Source: Ignelater luminosus (Eukaryota; Arthropoda; Insecta; Coleoptera; Elateridae). From it: a DNA stretch of 64,000 bases. The notes below the pieces were generated by a model. It saw only the letters and a program-made list of their open reading frames with translations, was not told where the DNA came from and searched no databases. Both the position numbers and the translations under genes were made by a program. The stretch spans positions 31,052-95,051 of the forward strand of contig VTPC01008495.1 in NCBI GenBank assembly GCA_011009095.1, given 5' to 3'. Below, in pieces: positions 24,201 through 37,700 of this stretch (the stretch's first letter is position 1; each line of letters starts with the position of its first letter).

Positions 24201-27200
24201 GACCTAACCAAAAGTCCATTATTTGTCTCCAAAGAGAGAAATTTAGATACCACAGAAGTAATTTTCAAATGGAAAAAAATAGTTGCTGCAACTGATATGT
24301 GAAATTCTTCGACAAAAACCTTGCAAACTAATCGATTGCACCTTGTACTATACTGCATATTACATTTTCCAAATATAATACGACGAGAAGCAATGAACTG
24401 ACCTTTTATAATATAAAAGTTCTAACAATAGTTTTTCACCCTTTTCTAAACATTACAATAACCCCATAAATATTAGAGTGCAAAACGTTTATTATTAGCG
24501 ATACCAAAGGCGTGGTAGCAAAAAAAGGCATGAATTCAATGTAACGTGAGCGCGCATACATAGAATATTATCCTCTACCAAGCCAATACAGTCGAATAAC
24601 AATCATAATTCAGTTGAATCGGAAAAACTTTTTATGTCGACCATTACGAGTTCGGTGACTATTTTCAATTATGCATCAGAAATGAATTTGAAATACTATT
24701 CGTGACCGGTTTTAATAAAAGTGGGAAAGGAAGACGAAAAAACATACAGAAATAAAAAATTGATTGTAACATTCGAATTTTACCCCTTTTACATTTATAT
24801 TTTGTTATATTTATTCGGCAAGAAAAACTATTTATAATCCACCTCTTAGTCTGCAATATATTTTCGTTAACAGGAAAATTGCTAGCGGTCTTTATTTTAA
24901 CCTTTTTCCCCAACTTAATTTTTAGCGAAACGGGTCGAAAATGAACCACTTAACATGTTAAAAAGGCATTGAAATTTTCCTGATAAATGACATGTAATTT
25001 CCTACACAGAATGTATGCCATCTAAATTGCTACTGATATGGCCGTTTAATGTGGACTGGGTTGACGAAAATGAATCTTTTGAATCATTTATTGCAGTTAT
25101 ACTTTTCTTTCAGTTTTACATTGATTTCATTGATTTATAATATTTTGTCAACTTAAGTGTAATAAGATTTCTATGTATTGGGGAGTTTTGGAAAATGTCA
25201 AAGGTCGCGAGCTTAACGATCAAGAAATTCCCACCTAACCTGTTGGATATTAAAGCGAGGGGACACGTCTTAAAAAGCATAAATGAATTTCAAAGCAACC
25301 AAGCGAGTCTGTTAATGTCATACAATGAGAAAGGCAAGCAGAAAACAATTGCATTGTTAGCCGAAAGAAACTTACAAGATAAGTTTTCAATAAAGCATTT
25401 GAATAAAAATTGCTAATGAGGAGATAAAAAGAAAACATGTTGGGACTACAAAAATCAAAAACGAAAAACGTCGAAAATGACAAATTTGCAGAATTACACA
25501 TAGAAAAGGAAAAAGGAATTTTGGGAATTCTTGAAACCCAATATAGTGAAATCCGACAAGCATTTCTCAAGCTATGGTTCAAAAAAATAGGTCGTTGTTG
25601 ATCTGTGAAAAAAGATATGAATCAATCGAAGAAGAGAGTAAAAAGGCAATAAGGGAATACCAAGGGAACGGTAAAGCAGTGCCTTAGTCCAAGCTCCCCA
25701 TCTACAGCATCAGTTGCTCCAGAAACTAAACGAGAACTTCTCGATCTTTCTTGAACCTGCTAACTCAAGAACCCATCTCGAAAGATGAATGGGAAGATCG
25801 CAAGATCGTCTAACTCGTCAAGATAGGATAACTCCTACATAGTTGCTGACGAGGAAGAGCTGCAAGTAAGTTCCCCAAAAGCTCGATTCATCAATTGAAC
25901 TAAATAGCTAGCCGTAACATTGACAAATATTTTAGAGAATGGTTGGGTCGATTCTGATAATTTGAACATCTCAATGGAACACTTTTGATTATACACAAAT
26001 TTTACGGAGTACCAAAATCAAAATGGTTCGCCAACATGAACATATACTAACTTATAATATAGATAATAAATATTTTCACTCTGAATCATTTTGGTCAATC
26101 TAAACAACCCCCAAGACTCTTACATCGGTAGAATCCGGAAAACTAGAAAAGTCCCGCAAAAGCAAAAAATCTTTAATGAAGCAGGTGAAAACTCTCCTAT
26201 AGATACCCAATAATAATTTAATTTCAAAACGAAAATTGACTTTCTTTTGTAACTTCGATCATTTAACTTTGAAGTTTTCTTTTTCCGCCTATTATAAATA
26301 ATTAAATATTCACACAAAAGTTACATAAAATAATTTTTTAATGTTACCTACTTTGTGTATCACAACAAAAATGCCAAGAGGCAATTTAAAACTCATTAAG
26401 GATGTTTAATCGCCATTTTTTACTTTTTTATACCTTTGTGTTCTGATCTTAATCTAATAAACAGCATTACGAATATAATTATATAAAAACCTCTACAGGA
26501 GTGTCCTTCCTTATTTCAACCATAATATTAATTCAATTAATAGGAAGTAATTATGTAATTTTGTAATGATTATGTGCGCATATTTAGTATCCCTGTTAAA
26601 ACAAAATTATGCTGTCAATTAAAAAATTAAGGTTTCATAAATGCGTAGATTATAAAAATTCTACAATAATCTAGTAGGCTATAGATTCAATAGCTATCAG
26701 ACAGAAAACAAAAAAATTAAAAACTTAATAAAAAAGGGTGGCGCCAAGTTTACAAATTGTTAGACAAAAGACAGTTGGATACTTATAAAATTATAAGATA
26801 AAAAACAAACGAATTCTTTTAAAAGTTTGACGTAAACAACAATAGGTAAGTACTTTCAATAAAGACGAAATAAACAAAACAAAAATCAAAAGTTCGTTGG
26901 AATCAGGATAGCTCTACTGACCATCGTAGTCGTTCGAAGCAAAATCGGAAAAGGCACAGTGTTGTGCATTTGGTTGTTTGGTTTTAATAAACGAAGTAGG
27001 CCAAAACAGCAAAACCGGGGTAATGCCATTTTGTTAGACTATAGCAACCTAAAAGGAATAAAACATCAGAAATTCGATTCAAATAGTTAACGTGGATCTA
27101 ATCTACATCTACAAAAACACAAATACTAGAATAAGATTAGTAAGTTACACAGAACAACAAAAATTACGAGTAACCAAGAAACAAAAACACGAGTCACTTA

Positions 27201-27320
27201 TTTTATTAGATAATAATTAGTATCTTTTGCGTAATTTCTAAAGCGCGCCAAAGAAAAATTATTTCCTAATTATTAGAGGAATACAGAACAATGTCGAAAA
27301 CCAGGAAGCTGTATAGGTTT
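21246..27320. other. AT-rich gene-free region
   Basis: No recognised gene, RNA or intact transposon. About 25.0-25.9 kb is purine-rich and has broken frames that look faintly coding on the plus strand (25195-25416 is open for 73 codons, then stops accumulate). It matches no family I know and could be a decayed retroelement. Confidence 0.4.
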
Positions 27321-27321
27321 G

Positions 27322-28075
27322 CACCACGAGCAACCCGAGCAATTCTTAGTGGAAAAAGTCATGGAAATCCATTGAACTCAAAAACATTGAAAAGCCAGAC
27401 GCGAAACCTCTATCCTGCATTATATCTATTTCGACAAGACTAAATTCCAATTCATAGATGTCCTTCAATACATGCCCAAATAGGACTGAAGGGCATTTAT
27501 CTAAGGCCATGCAGAAATGGTCAAACCACATAATGCAAAAAGTAAGAGTTCTATCTATGGATTTGTAAAAATAAGACCTTCAGCAACAAAAACCAAAAGA
27601 CAATATCACTGTATTTCGAGATCTTGTAGATGGACTTTCACAATCTTGGCACCATGAGCAACGCAGGCACTTCCTAGCGGGGAAAGTAATAAAAATCGAT
27701 TTAATCGGTTTTCTTATAGTTCAAGTTTCAAAAATGGCCAAAATCTTCATAATGCATTTTTTGGCAGATAACGGAAACAAACTAATACTGCCAGATTTGT
27801 AGAAGAAAATCGTCGGAAAAAGAATTCTGATGAAAAACAAAAGAGAAATATCGATTTCGATTAAACTAGAAGAAATAAAATAAAAAATATTCACCAATGG
27901 CTACTAGATTCGAATATCTGTTGAGATGAAGCCTTCAAAATCGATTGGTAATGGTCTTAGTTCGAACTTCTTATGATCACAACAGGTTTTTTGGCCAAAT
28001 AGAAACAAGAAACACACAAACAACGCAGGTGCTTTTTACCGAAAAAAATCATAAAATCAATTGATACCACAGACA
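27322..28075 (+). repeat. diverged tandem array, three units of about 325-365 bp
   Basis: A shared word, GCACCATGAGCAACGCAGGC and its relatives, starts at about 27322, 27648 and 28013. In each copy it is followed by (T/G)CTT-CTAGCGG-GAAA and then AAAATCGATT- or AAATCAATTG-like sequence. The copies are diverged by substitutions and indels. No coding capacity. Confidence 0.55.
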
Positions 28076-30118
28076 GTGAATTGAAAGATTAGAAGCAAAG
28101 CTGCCTTCTGTAAAGACCACCGTGCCAATAGGCATCCAAATAGGCTCAAATCTAGTTTCTTATCGTTCAAGATTTTGCCGCTAAAGTTCACGCAAAAATC
28201 GCCAAAATAGTCAAAATTTGATTGTCTAATTATACAGAAACAGGAAAAACTCATGAGTTTCCAAACAAATCATAATAGTAAAGTGACGTCACTTGTCGAA
28301 AGCAGTAAGCAAGTATTTTCCAACTAGTGATTGCCACCAAAGCTATTTTACTCTATTTTAGAACCTACAAACCAGAAAACTGATTTGTCACTGACAGATG
28401 ATATAACTATATAACCAGAAATTGTAAAATTCAATTTGGCTTTGCATCTTCAAGCGAGTTATCCGCTTCCCTATTTTCTTAATACCTACGTTACTGTTTA
28501 CTCAGTAAGATGTATAGGCAAAACTCCTTTCTGCAAAAATTTACTATGACGAACTCTATTAAAGGTCACGGCGATTGAAGACACGACAACACTTTTGCTT
28601 ATTATGCAGGTGAGAGTTGATCAAAGGTTATTGTTGAGGTTAGGTCTTACTATAAAAAGAAAAAGGACATCACCGCAAGGTAAGGCACGTGCCGTTAGAA
28701 GATTTCATTCATAGAATTTATTACAAAGAGACTAAATCTATCTAGCTGTGTGAATTAGACACAACAGAATCATTAAAAATGCTTGATAGTACCGTTTGAA
28801 AAACAAAAAAAAATATTAAAAATTATTAGAAATGAAATGTTTTGCCTTTTACTGTCGTGGATATGCAGATGTAAACGATAATTACTACGTCTGAATAATC
28901 CACAACAGCTGATACCAATTAATGGCGTTTTGCATAATTTTTTAAAGTCTCCTTCCGTATAAAAAACAAACAAAACTGCATAATCAATTATTTATTTAGT
29001 AATACACCTATGCATAAATAAAACATCCGATTATGTCCACCTGACTAATTTACTAATTAGCAAATTGTTCACGTAATAACGTTTAAATACAAAAAGCAAA
29101 AAGATCAATTAGGCATCGAGTATCCTACATGTGTTACATTTTTTACAAGTCACGTTTTGTTTTTAACTAGTCAGGTGCTCTCCTTGTGAACAAAAGAAGC
29201 ACGAAAGGAAAAAATAACTTGTATAATAAAACGGCAATTGTTTTATATTTTAAACGCGTGCGTATCCTTGTTTCTAGTCATTCATGTGCATGATGATAAA
29301 ACTTCTTTAATAATATAAAAACACCATTCTTCATCATTAACATTATCAAACTTGTCAGAAGTTTTGTGCGTAACATCCCGTGATTCCCATTTGTTATAGG
29401 ATTATGTCACGTTAGATGTCACGTATTTATTGACATGTAAAACCAACGTCCTTCTTTATTATAGTATTTTTCGAACAATTAGAATGGAATATTTTTGTGG
29501 AAAAACAGAATTTCTGTTCTTATCATGATTTCATCATAGCGAGTTACAATAGGAAGCAGCAATAAAAACAAAATAACGTCTAGGACTCAGATAAAAGAAA
29601 TTCCAATTAATCATAAATTTTATGCAACAACTTTCATTGATAATCTTGTGTTTGCAAAATTTCTGTTTATCTCCGATCGAAAATAGCTTGAATGACGTTA
29701 ATGGATTTTAGTGTAATCATAATCAACAACTATGCCGGATGCTAAGATTTGAAAAATGTTACTAGGGGCAATGGGTTTTCTTTTTTTTGAGCAGATTCGA
29801 TTATAAAACGTGCAAAAGTTTTCAAGGTAAACGAGGAAATTTTCATTTCATTATCATTACTTAATAATCTGCTTTTTCTGGTTGTTTACAAAAAATTATC
29901 ACGTGTAGAAGTATTTAGTGAAAGTAGAATCTAAATAATCATATGATCAAAAATCACACCACCCATAAACAGTGGCGTACAACCGTCTTTTATTTTTTTA
30001 TTTGTTTTTTACACATTTACACTTATACACAGTTATAATAAAGGCGGTTTTTAAAAACAATTTTGAAATCGAGAAGAAAAAGTGAAAAAACAAATGCTAG
30101 AAAATAACACAATTATTC
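28076..30118. other. AT-rich spacer between two repeat arrays
   Basis: No coding exon, RNA or transposon motif recognised on either strand. Confidence 0.45.
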
Positions 30119-32110
30119 TAAAGGATAGGAGGACTGTAGCGGTCTAAACTAACAAGATTAGGTAGCTATAAGGACCAAAAAATGTTACCTGATCAGAAGG
30201 AAAATAGATGGGCAAAATAAATTATTTCGCCAAGAAAAAATTAAGTCTCACGTTACATTAAAACCAAGAGCGATGCAAGTTTTGGTTTTGAAGTTTGAAA
30301 TCAAGACTCGATGCCAATTTTGATCTTATATTGAAATCTTATCTAGGTCGTGACTTTGACGACAAAAATATGAAGAAATCTAAACCTTAAGGTAATCGTT
30401 GAAAAATCTTAAAAAATTATTCACGTTTGCAGATGCATTTGCTTCATTTTTCACCGAGGGTATTAGTTTGGTCTGGACAAAGAATAATTAGAACACAACT
30501 TTAAAAGGTACGAAGATTACAAAGGGTTATACTAGGATTTTCATCACACTACTTTTTTTAGTATTTCGCTAGAAGAGCACCAGAAAGTATTGATCTTATA
30601 TCTAAATCTCAATCTTGACCTTGATTCTAACATAAAAGAATTAGGAAATTAGGATAACCGGTTAACAACATTGAGTACCAAGAGATTTACTTTTACTCTG
30701 TATAGATTTGGTCTGGACAAATAACAGTTAGAATACAATTGTAAAGGATACCAGGGCTGTAGCGGGCTAAATTCAAATTAACAGTTCCGGCAAAATTACC
30801 TGATCAGAGGGAAAATAGATTGGCAAAATAAATTATTTCAAGCATTAATACAATTAAACATAATTCTGTTACTATTTTGCTAAACCAAGGTAAAACTAAA
30901 AACGACCTCGTCATCAAGACTCAATGCCAGTATTTATTTTATATTGAAATCTTGATTCTTGGTCTTGATTTTGACGTTAATAACATGAACAAATTAAGCT
31001 AAAATCTGAACGTTAAAACAACGGTAAGAAATCTTAGGTAGGTGATTTTGTTTTGCTTTTGTGCCAAAAATTTCAGTCACGTTCTATTTGAATTTGGTTT
31101 AGACAAAGAACAATCAGAACAGGATTTTAAAAGACAGGACCGCATAACAATACACCACATTAAACTGAATGACTATTTTTTTATTTTAAAGAAAAATGAA
31201 GTATCACATTACTTTTCAATGTCAGTTTTGATCTTACATTAAAATCTCAATTTTGGTCTTGATTCTGATTCAAGGAGATAAAAAAGTAGACAAAAATCTT
31301 CATTTATCGAATCTTAGAATCGTTGGTCAAAAACCTTGAAGAATTATTGAGTTTGTAGGTGGAATTGTTTCATTTTTGGAACTTTTTAGTTAATATTAAG
31401 AAAAATAAGTTTTTGTTCTAACATACTTTCGTAGATCAAGATAAAGCACAGAGTGACGTTTTGATTTTGAATTTTGAAATCGAGACTCAGTAACGGTTTT
31501 ATATTCTCGGCCTCGTTTTCTAAGACGTCATCACAAATTCAATCAAGATAATGCAGCTATTTAATAAAATTAGGTACAACAAACTCTTGTTCAGCCCATG
31601 ATAAAACCGAGAGCAACGTTTTGGTTTTGAGCATTGACATCAAGACTCAATGACAGTTTTGATTATGTATTGGAATTTTAATTTTGGCATTGATTCTGAT
31701 GTCAGACATAAATAAAATCGGACAAAACTTCTAATCTCTCTCATAATTATTTAAGTTTGTAGGTGAATGTGTTTCGTTTTGTTGCCAAGAGTTTTGGTTG
31801 TGTCTGGACCAAATCAGTTTTGCTCTTGCTCTCATTCTCTCAGACATCAATATTTTAGTAAGAGAGTTGCTAAACCAAAATAAAAACAAGAGAAACATTT
31901 TTGTTTTGAACCTTGAAATCAAGACTTAATGACAGTCTTGATCTTATATTGCAATTTTATTCTTGTCATGTTAAGATAACTGATCAAAAACTTTAAGAAG
32001 TTATTTGAGTTTGTAGATGAGTCTGTTTCGTTTTGGTACCAAGAGTGGCTTGAACAAAAAACATTAATTTTGCTCTTGGTCTCATTGTCCGAAGTGTCGC
32101 CAATACAAAA
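30119..32110 (+). repeat. 2-kb degenerate tandem array, unit about 300 bp
   Basis: The word GAAATCAAGACTCAATG(A/C)CAG, followed by TTTTGATCTTATATTGAAATC and (A/T)TCTTGGTCTTGATTCTGA, recurs near 30297, 30585 (partial), 30912, 31217, 31479, 31639 and 31914. A second word, GAGTTTGTAGGTG(A)ATTTGTTTC, lies between them (about 30422, 31350, 31752, 32010). A third, TTGGTCTGGACAAA, is seen near 30468, 30707, 31098, 31803 and 32045. A longer block with TTACCTGATCAGA-GGAAAATAGAT is duplicated at about 30186 and 30800. No protein frame is maintained. It looks like an old satellite-type array with internal deletions. Confidence 0.7.
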
Positions 32111-34100
32111 TCAATCGAGACTATGCAATTATTTGGCGAAAATAGGTCTACATAACCTGTCATTTAGACGATTGCAGATTAGATTCATTTTTGTTTTATA
32201 TTCACTTTTTCTCTGGTTAGTTATTCCTTAATAAATAAGTGACCAATCGAACATAATTAGAACCATTTTTCTTTCCTTCGAAAATGTTACGCCACTGTTT
32301 CGAGTGCACATAGCAACAGCACATTCTTTTGTCTTATATTTTATGCATAATCATTCCGCTCCTAAAGCGGATAAATACAGCCTCAACAACACAAAAGGAT
32401 TTATTCCGTCTTTCTGCATATTATAATACGTAATGTACATTTTCCAGTTTAGCAGGTTGTTGCCCACCCTAACGAGGGAGAACGAAATGATACGTTTTTA
32501 TAAGGTTTCCTGTTTCATTACTCCCTGCTTTTTCCGGATTTTTGTGTTTCGCCAACAAAATTAGAAATGATAACAACCAATGTAATAAATAGATTTTAAA
32601 AATGCAAAAGCTCTTTATCAAGAGCTCATATATGCAATAGAATTAAGCCCTATTAGGAGAGGGAGATTAAACACATTAATCCTTTTATCGCCAAAAATAA
32701 ACGCACGAGAATTCCATGGAAGAAGCACATGAACAACAAACTCGCTCTCTTTCTCTCTCAGATGTTTATATACAGTTTTATTTTTACTCGTTAAGAATCT
32801 TCCTTTAATATTTTAACATCATTTTAAATTTACAATAAATTTCCTAATTAAAAATAAAAATCCCAAACTCCTACTTTTTATTTATTAGAACAAAATATAA
32901 ACACAAGACTACTAGGATAATGAACCGCGTTTTAAATATAACAACGTAACTTTGGACTTGGGATGTACATTTTAAGAATAACTAGGGCCCACTTATTAGA
33001 AATAAAACGTCCGGGTTTAAAATTTTCTCGACTGTAGTTTTTCCATAGTAATAATTGTTGTTATAACTGTTCGATACTTATCAGTTAATCTACCTAATTG
33101 AAAACGGAAACAACTGCATAAACAACAAACACTAATATTGTAAATCTGTCGGGAACAAATAAACAAAGAGGAAATCCCCTTGTTTTTTATTTTTGCCAAT
33201 CATTACAGACAGGCAAACTTCCTCCATTTATTTATTGCAGCTTGGCTGGGACAATAAGCAGAAAGTAATCATAATCAGTAGTACTGGAGAACGGTAGGGT
33301 TCTAAAGATTTCTATCGATAATTATGAAAATGCATAATTCAAATATTGGAAGAAACACGAACATATTCACTTAGGAAAAAAATTTCTTAAAGTGCAAAAA
33401 TGTTTCTTAAAAATCCAATTTCACGATAAAAGCGGTAAAAAACAACAACACAGTCTGCATTTAAACTGATTAGCATAAATTCATGCCGATAACATGCAAG
33501 ACTATTATTTACTAATGAAAGCTGACGACGACAGACGTCTGAAACGCTTTAATCAAGTATGACCCAGTTTCGTGTCAAGTAAATCTTATAACCCGGGCTC
33601 AATTTTTTTCTCTTAATACATTTCGTAAAATTAATCAAGTTTGTCTTAAATTTATTATTTTTACTTCTGTTTGTTCAAATTTATCTAAGTAAGTTATTTT
33701 AGACTTGTTGTGTATAATTGTAGAAGTTTTTCCTGTCTCTAAAACCACTCGAAAGAACCTCTTGAAGAGGGATTATGGAGATTTGATAAAAACAAAATAT
33801 TGGAGAGCACTTCCAGGTTAATAACTCAAAACAAAGTGGCAGAAGTGCTGATTTTCCTCGTATTGTAAAATACTGAAAATAAGTCTTTTGCAATTTTGCT
33901 CATTGATCAACTATCAACTTCTTACCAAATGGGATTTCTTCTCCTAATTAGGAAATCAACACAGGCAAAAATTAAGTTGACCAAACTGAAGGTCGAAAGT
34001 GCTGGTCCAACGTACTCATTCCCGTGTTTGGAGGGTTGTCAAATTTGTACTACTTATACTTTTTCTTTTACCCAGGTATTGGAAGAATTACCAGGTTTAT
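32111..34100. other. AT-rich gene-free region
   Basis: No gene or repeat family recognised apart from short CT-rich and A-rich simple sequence (near 32740-32760). Confidence 0.4.
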
Positions 34101-34745
34101 TACAATGAAATCAAATCTTTGAACTTGCAAAGTTTGGCCAAAATTCCAATGTCTTCTTGAGAAGAACCAGTTTGCTCATTACTGTTGACTAATTCTTGTT
34201 CTAACCTCTTCTAACTTAACAGCAATAGTCAACTGTTTACTTTTGCTCATCAAAACTTGTTGCCCTTCCAGAAGTAAAATCTTCTTTAGGCGGAAAAGGT
34301 GTGGACTCTTTCGGTGATTATGCGACGACTGCCATTTTGTGCCAGTGAACGCGAAATGCAGAGCAACAACGCACAAAGATATTGTTGCTGGTAGTAGTTC
34401 CTTGGTAAACTGATTCAAGACAATCTAAGACTAACCACAATTTCTTACTTTTAAAGATATTTACCCTAAACTTCAGTCTTGACTTTACACGAACTGGCTA
34501 AATAACCACGTCTATTGCAATAAAAACAGATCTTTGAATTTGCAAATTTAAAAACCAGTTTACACGGGGTTTACATCATGAATCAATCAGAGCTTCCATT
34601 CTTCTTGTCCTAGCCTCTCTTAACTTTCTTTTGTGGCACTGCTCACGGTGGTGAACGTAAAACGCAAGGAGCAGCAGCGTGCCAAGATATTGTTGGTGGC
34701 TGTAGTACCTTCGTTGGTTGGTGGTCAATTTGCATTCTTTGTCAA
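34100..34745 (+). repeat. diverged tandem duplication, unit about 410 bp
   Basis: ATCTTTGAACTTGCAAAG at about 34114 pairs with ATCTTTGAATTTGCAAAT at about 34531. ATTCTTGTTCTAACCTCTTC at about 34191 pairs with a relative at about 34600. The block GTGAACGCGAAATGCAGAGC ... AAGATATTGTTGCTGG at 34345-34392 pairs with 34651-34705. The second copy has lost about 95 bp. GC is higher than in the flanks. Confidence 0.6.
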
Positions 34746-37700
34746 GTAAACGGTAATTTGTCGAAATCTGATCCCTGGACTTTCCAAATGCGTTTAACTA
34801 CGTCATTCGGTAATTGCGAGGTAAGGAAAGTGGACGGTGAAGTGAAAAAACAGTTTAGCAGGATTTCTGAATATTGCAAAAATTATCGTGGCTTTTTCTT
34901 TCTGAGGCTGGACATGAATTTGGAAAGACATACAATCAAATTAAAAAGTCATAATGGCGAGATTATTATTACTTTCTTGTATTTACATAGAGATATGTTC
35001 CATAATTTGCCAACACAATAGGACGGAAAAAGTTTGTTTCATTAAATCAATTAAATCGTTACAATCAGAATTATGTGAGAATGTACTTAATCATCAAAAA
35101 TCTCCAAAAGAAACCGTTGTTTAAGGTGTCTCACGCTTCTTCAGTTTTCACCAGCAAAGCAAAAATTGTGTAAATTCCTCGAGCATGGACATCTATCAGG
35201 CACCAAGCTGGGAGATGAGATGTTCCAGCCGGATTTCTGTAAATTTCTACAAGCACAGATTGGACCCGAATTAGAACGGGAATAGGTGGCTTGCAACCAA
35301 AGGCAATCGCAAGATGCGGCCAAAAGGTCAATGGCTAAACCGGAAAGTTAGAATCATTCTTGCTATTCCAAAAGTTCAGACATTCCAATCTACTACCAAG
35401 AAACTTAAGCTCAGGGCCACCTTCATGCAAGGCTCCTGAAGCACAGGTCATAATTTTTAGGGGCCCACAGCACGGTAGCGAGTTTAAAAATTCTTTATAT
35501 CTGACGCTTACATTATAAATAATAGACCTTGAGCGATCAAATAGTTAAGATGGCACTGGTTTCATTCATACATAGAAACGATTAAGGTGTAACGGGCAAA
35601 AATCTACATTGGAAAAGAAAGACAAACAATCGTTCTTACTTTAATTTAAAACAAACAGATGGAGACTTTATTTGATCAACAAACAACTAAAACAAAGTCT
35701 GGGGCAAACGGCCAACTTGTTGCCTTTTCTTATCTTTTCTTTTGAGTATCTACTAGCAGTAGAAAAACTTTTTCATATAAACAGCACATTAAATGATCAA
35801 AATGATGATTTTAACTAGATGAAGCCGCATCAAAATAATCTCGAAAAGTTTGTACATTAAACAAAGCCCAACTCAAGCAAGTTTTGAGTTATCGATCAAA
35901 ACTTTCCTCTGCGCGCATAATAAAACACTTCAAATTATTCAAAAAATAAAAACCCTTTTACATAAAAAATGAAGCGAGCTCAACTCTGTTGTAATTTTAT
36001 GTCAAAATAGAAGGCGTCCAACTCCGAGCTTGAACTAATTAATTTTTTACGGATAAAAGGCTTCGCAAGGATAATCATGAATTCTTACCTTAAAATGCTA
36101 CCACTGTACAGTGTAAAAGAGTTAGAAATGTGGGAAAAAAATGAAAGAGAGAAACGCGTTTTTACTCGAAAGCGATGTAAAAACAAGTGAAGATTGTGTG
36201 GCCTACCGAGATCTTTCGCTCGTTATTGTAATCCGAGCTGACCTCTTCTAATTCTTTCTCGTAGAGGCGAAATATCTTGAAAATCAAATACGTTTTATAA
36301 CAAATGAATGTATTCCTTTTATACCTTATACTGTAGTCATTATAATAAATAAACTTTCAAGGGGAAAAACCGCTGACACTTTCAAATCCTCCCCTTTTTA
36401 TTGGACCCACAACGTTTTACTTTCTAAAATTAATTCAAGGAAGAAAAAAAAAACAAATGAAAACCGACAACCAAAATTGTTTTAAATTATAAATTTAACT
36501 ACCCAGTTTTAAACATTGCATATAAATTTAAGAGTTTAACCCCCGTCAACCAAACAAGGGTTGTAATTTTACCTAAAACATTAATGAGACTTTATTTCAT
36601 TTGTTTACTTAAACGTTCGCTTGCTCTAATAAAAAACGTCAGTTACATTCTTCCTCTCTCTTAAATGTCGGATTTTCGCTTGTTTTTATAAAAAAAGCGT
36701 CTCGATGGAATTGTTTTTTCTTAAACTGGGATTTTCTTTATGGCAAAAATAAATCGGAAAACGATCGCGCCAGATTTCCAGATTCATAAATTCACCCTAT
36801 ATTGAATAAAACATTTGAATACCGAAAAAAGTAATATTAGGTGTTCCTTTTTCTTTTTAAGTGACTCTTCATCTGTTTCAGGTTAATATACGGCTATTTC
36901 CTTATGGTTAATGAATTTTTAATTAGTTTTATTTTTGTTTGATCGTCCTTGCTTTTATTTTACAATAAAATGGAATTTCTCACTACTGGTATTTATAAAT
37001 ACGGTAGTTGATTGGTTGTTGTAAGTATAGACTATAGTGTATTGCACTTCAGTTGTTTCGAGTTTTAGCAACCTGTAAGCGTGTAACGAGGTCATGTTGG
37101 ACGGTCGTGTAATCGATTTATCCCTGCATTGTGAACGAATGCGAAACGTCGAGAGCTTATTTTATTATATTTTTCAATGATACCCTTTTATTAAATTTTC
37201 CTTGGTATAAAAATAATCTAATTTCAAGCATGAATAATGCTAATCACGGGAGCTTAAAACAAAGCAAGCATTTAATTAACAAAATAATGCCAACATAACA
37301 AAGTTGGAAAGTATCCAAAAACTCAAAATGAACCTGCAACTTGTTTCGCGACCTTTAAGTTCACGTTTCTTTCCAAAGTGATCAATGTTAAACCAACCGC
37401 GGATACATAATAGAGAGAGGAGAGTATCTCTCGCACTTGACGGCAAGAAAATACTGGCAACTTGACAAATCGAGATACGACGACTTTCATCAAGAGGAAA
37501 ACCTTTGATTCCTTTACTCATATATTTTCTGCACGAGTTTATAAAAATAAACTTTCTTTCTCGTGTATATGATGACGTATAATACGGTAGATTTCTTTTG
37601 TTTATTTTTTTCTTAACTGAATGTTTTGTTTCTCTGATTTACCTTTAAAGGACAAAACTTAAAAAAAGATTATTATATCACAAACAATTTTTTGGGTAAA

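Noticed and set aside
25195-25900. Purine-rich region with a 73-codon frame that looks faintly coding
   Set aside because: Stops accumulate straight after it and no domain is recognisable; too weak to call a pseudogene or gag remnant.
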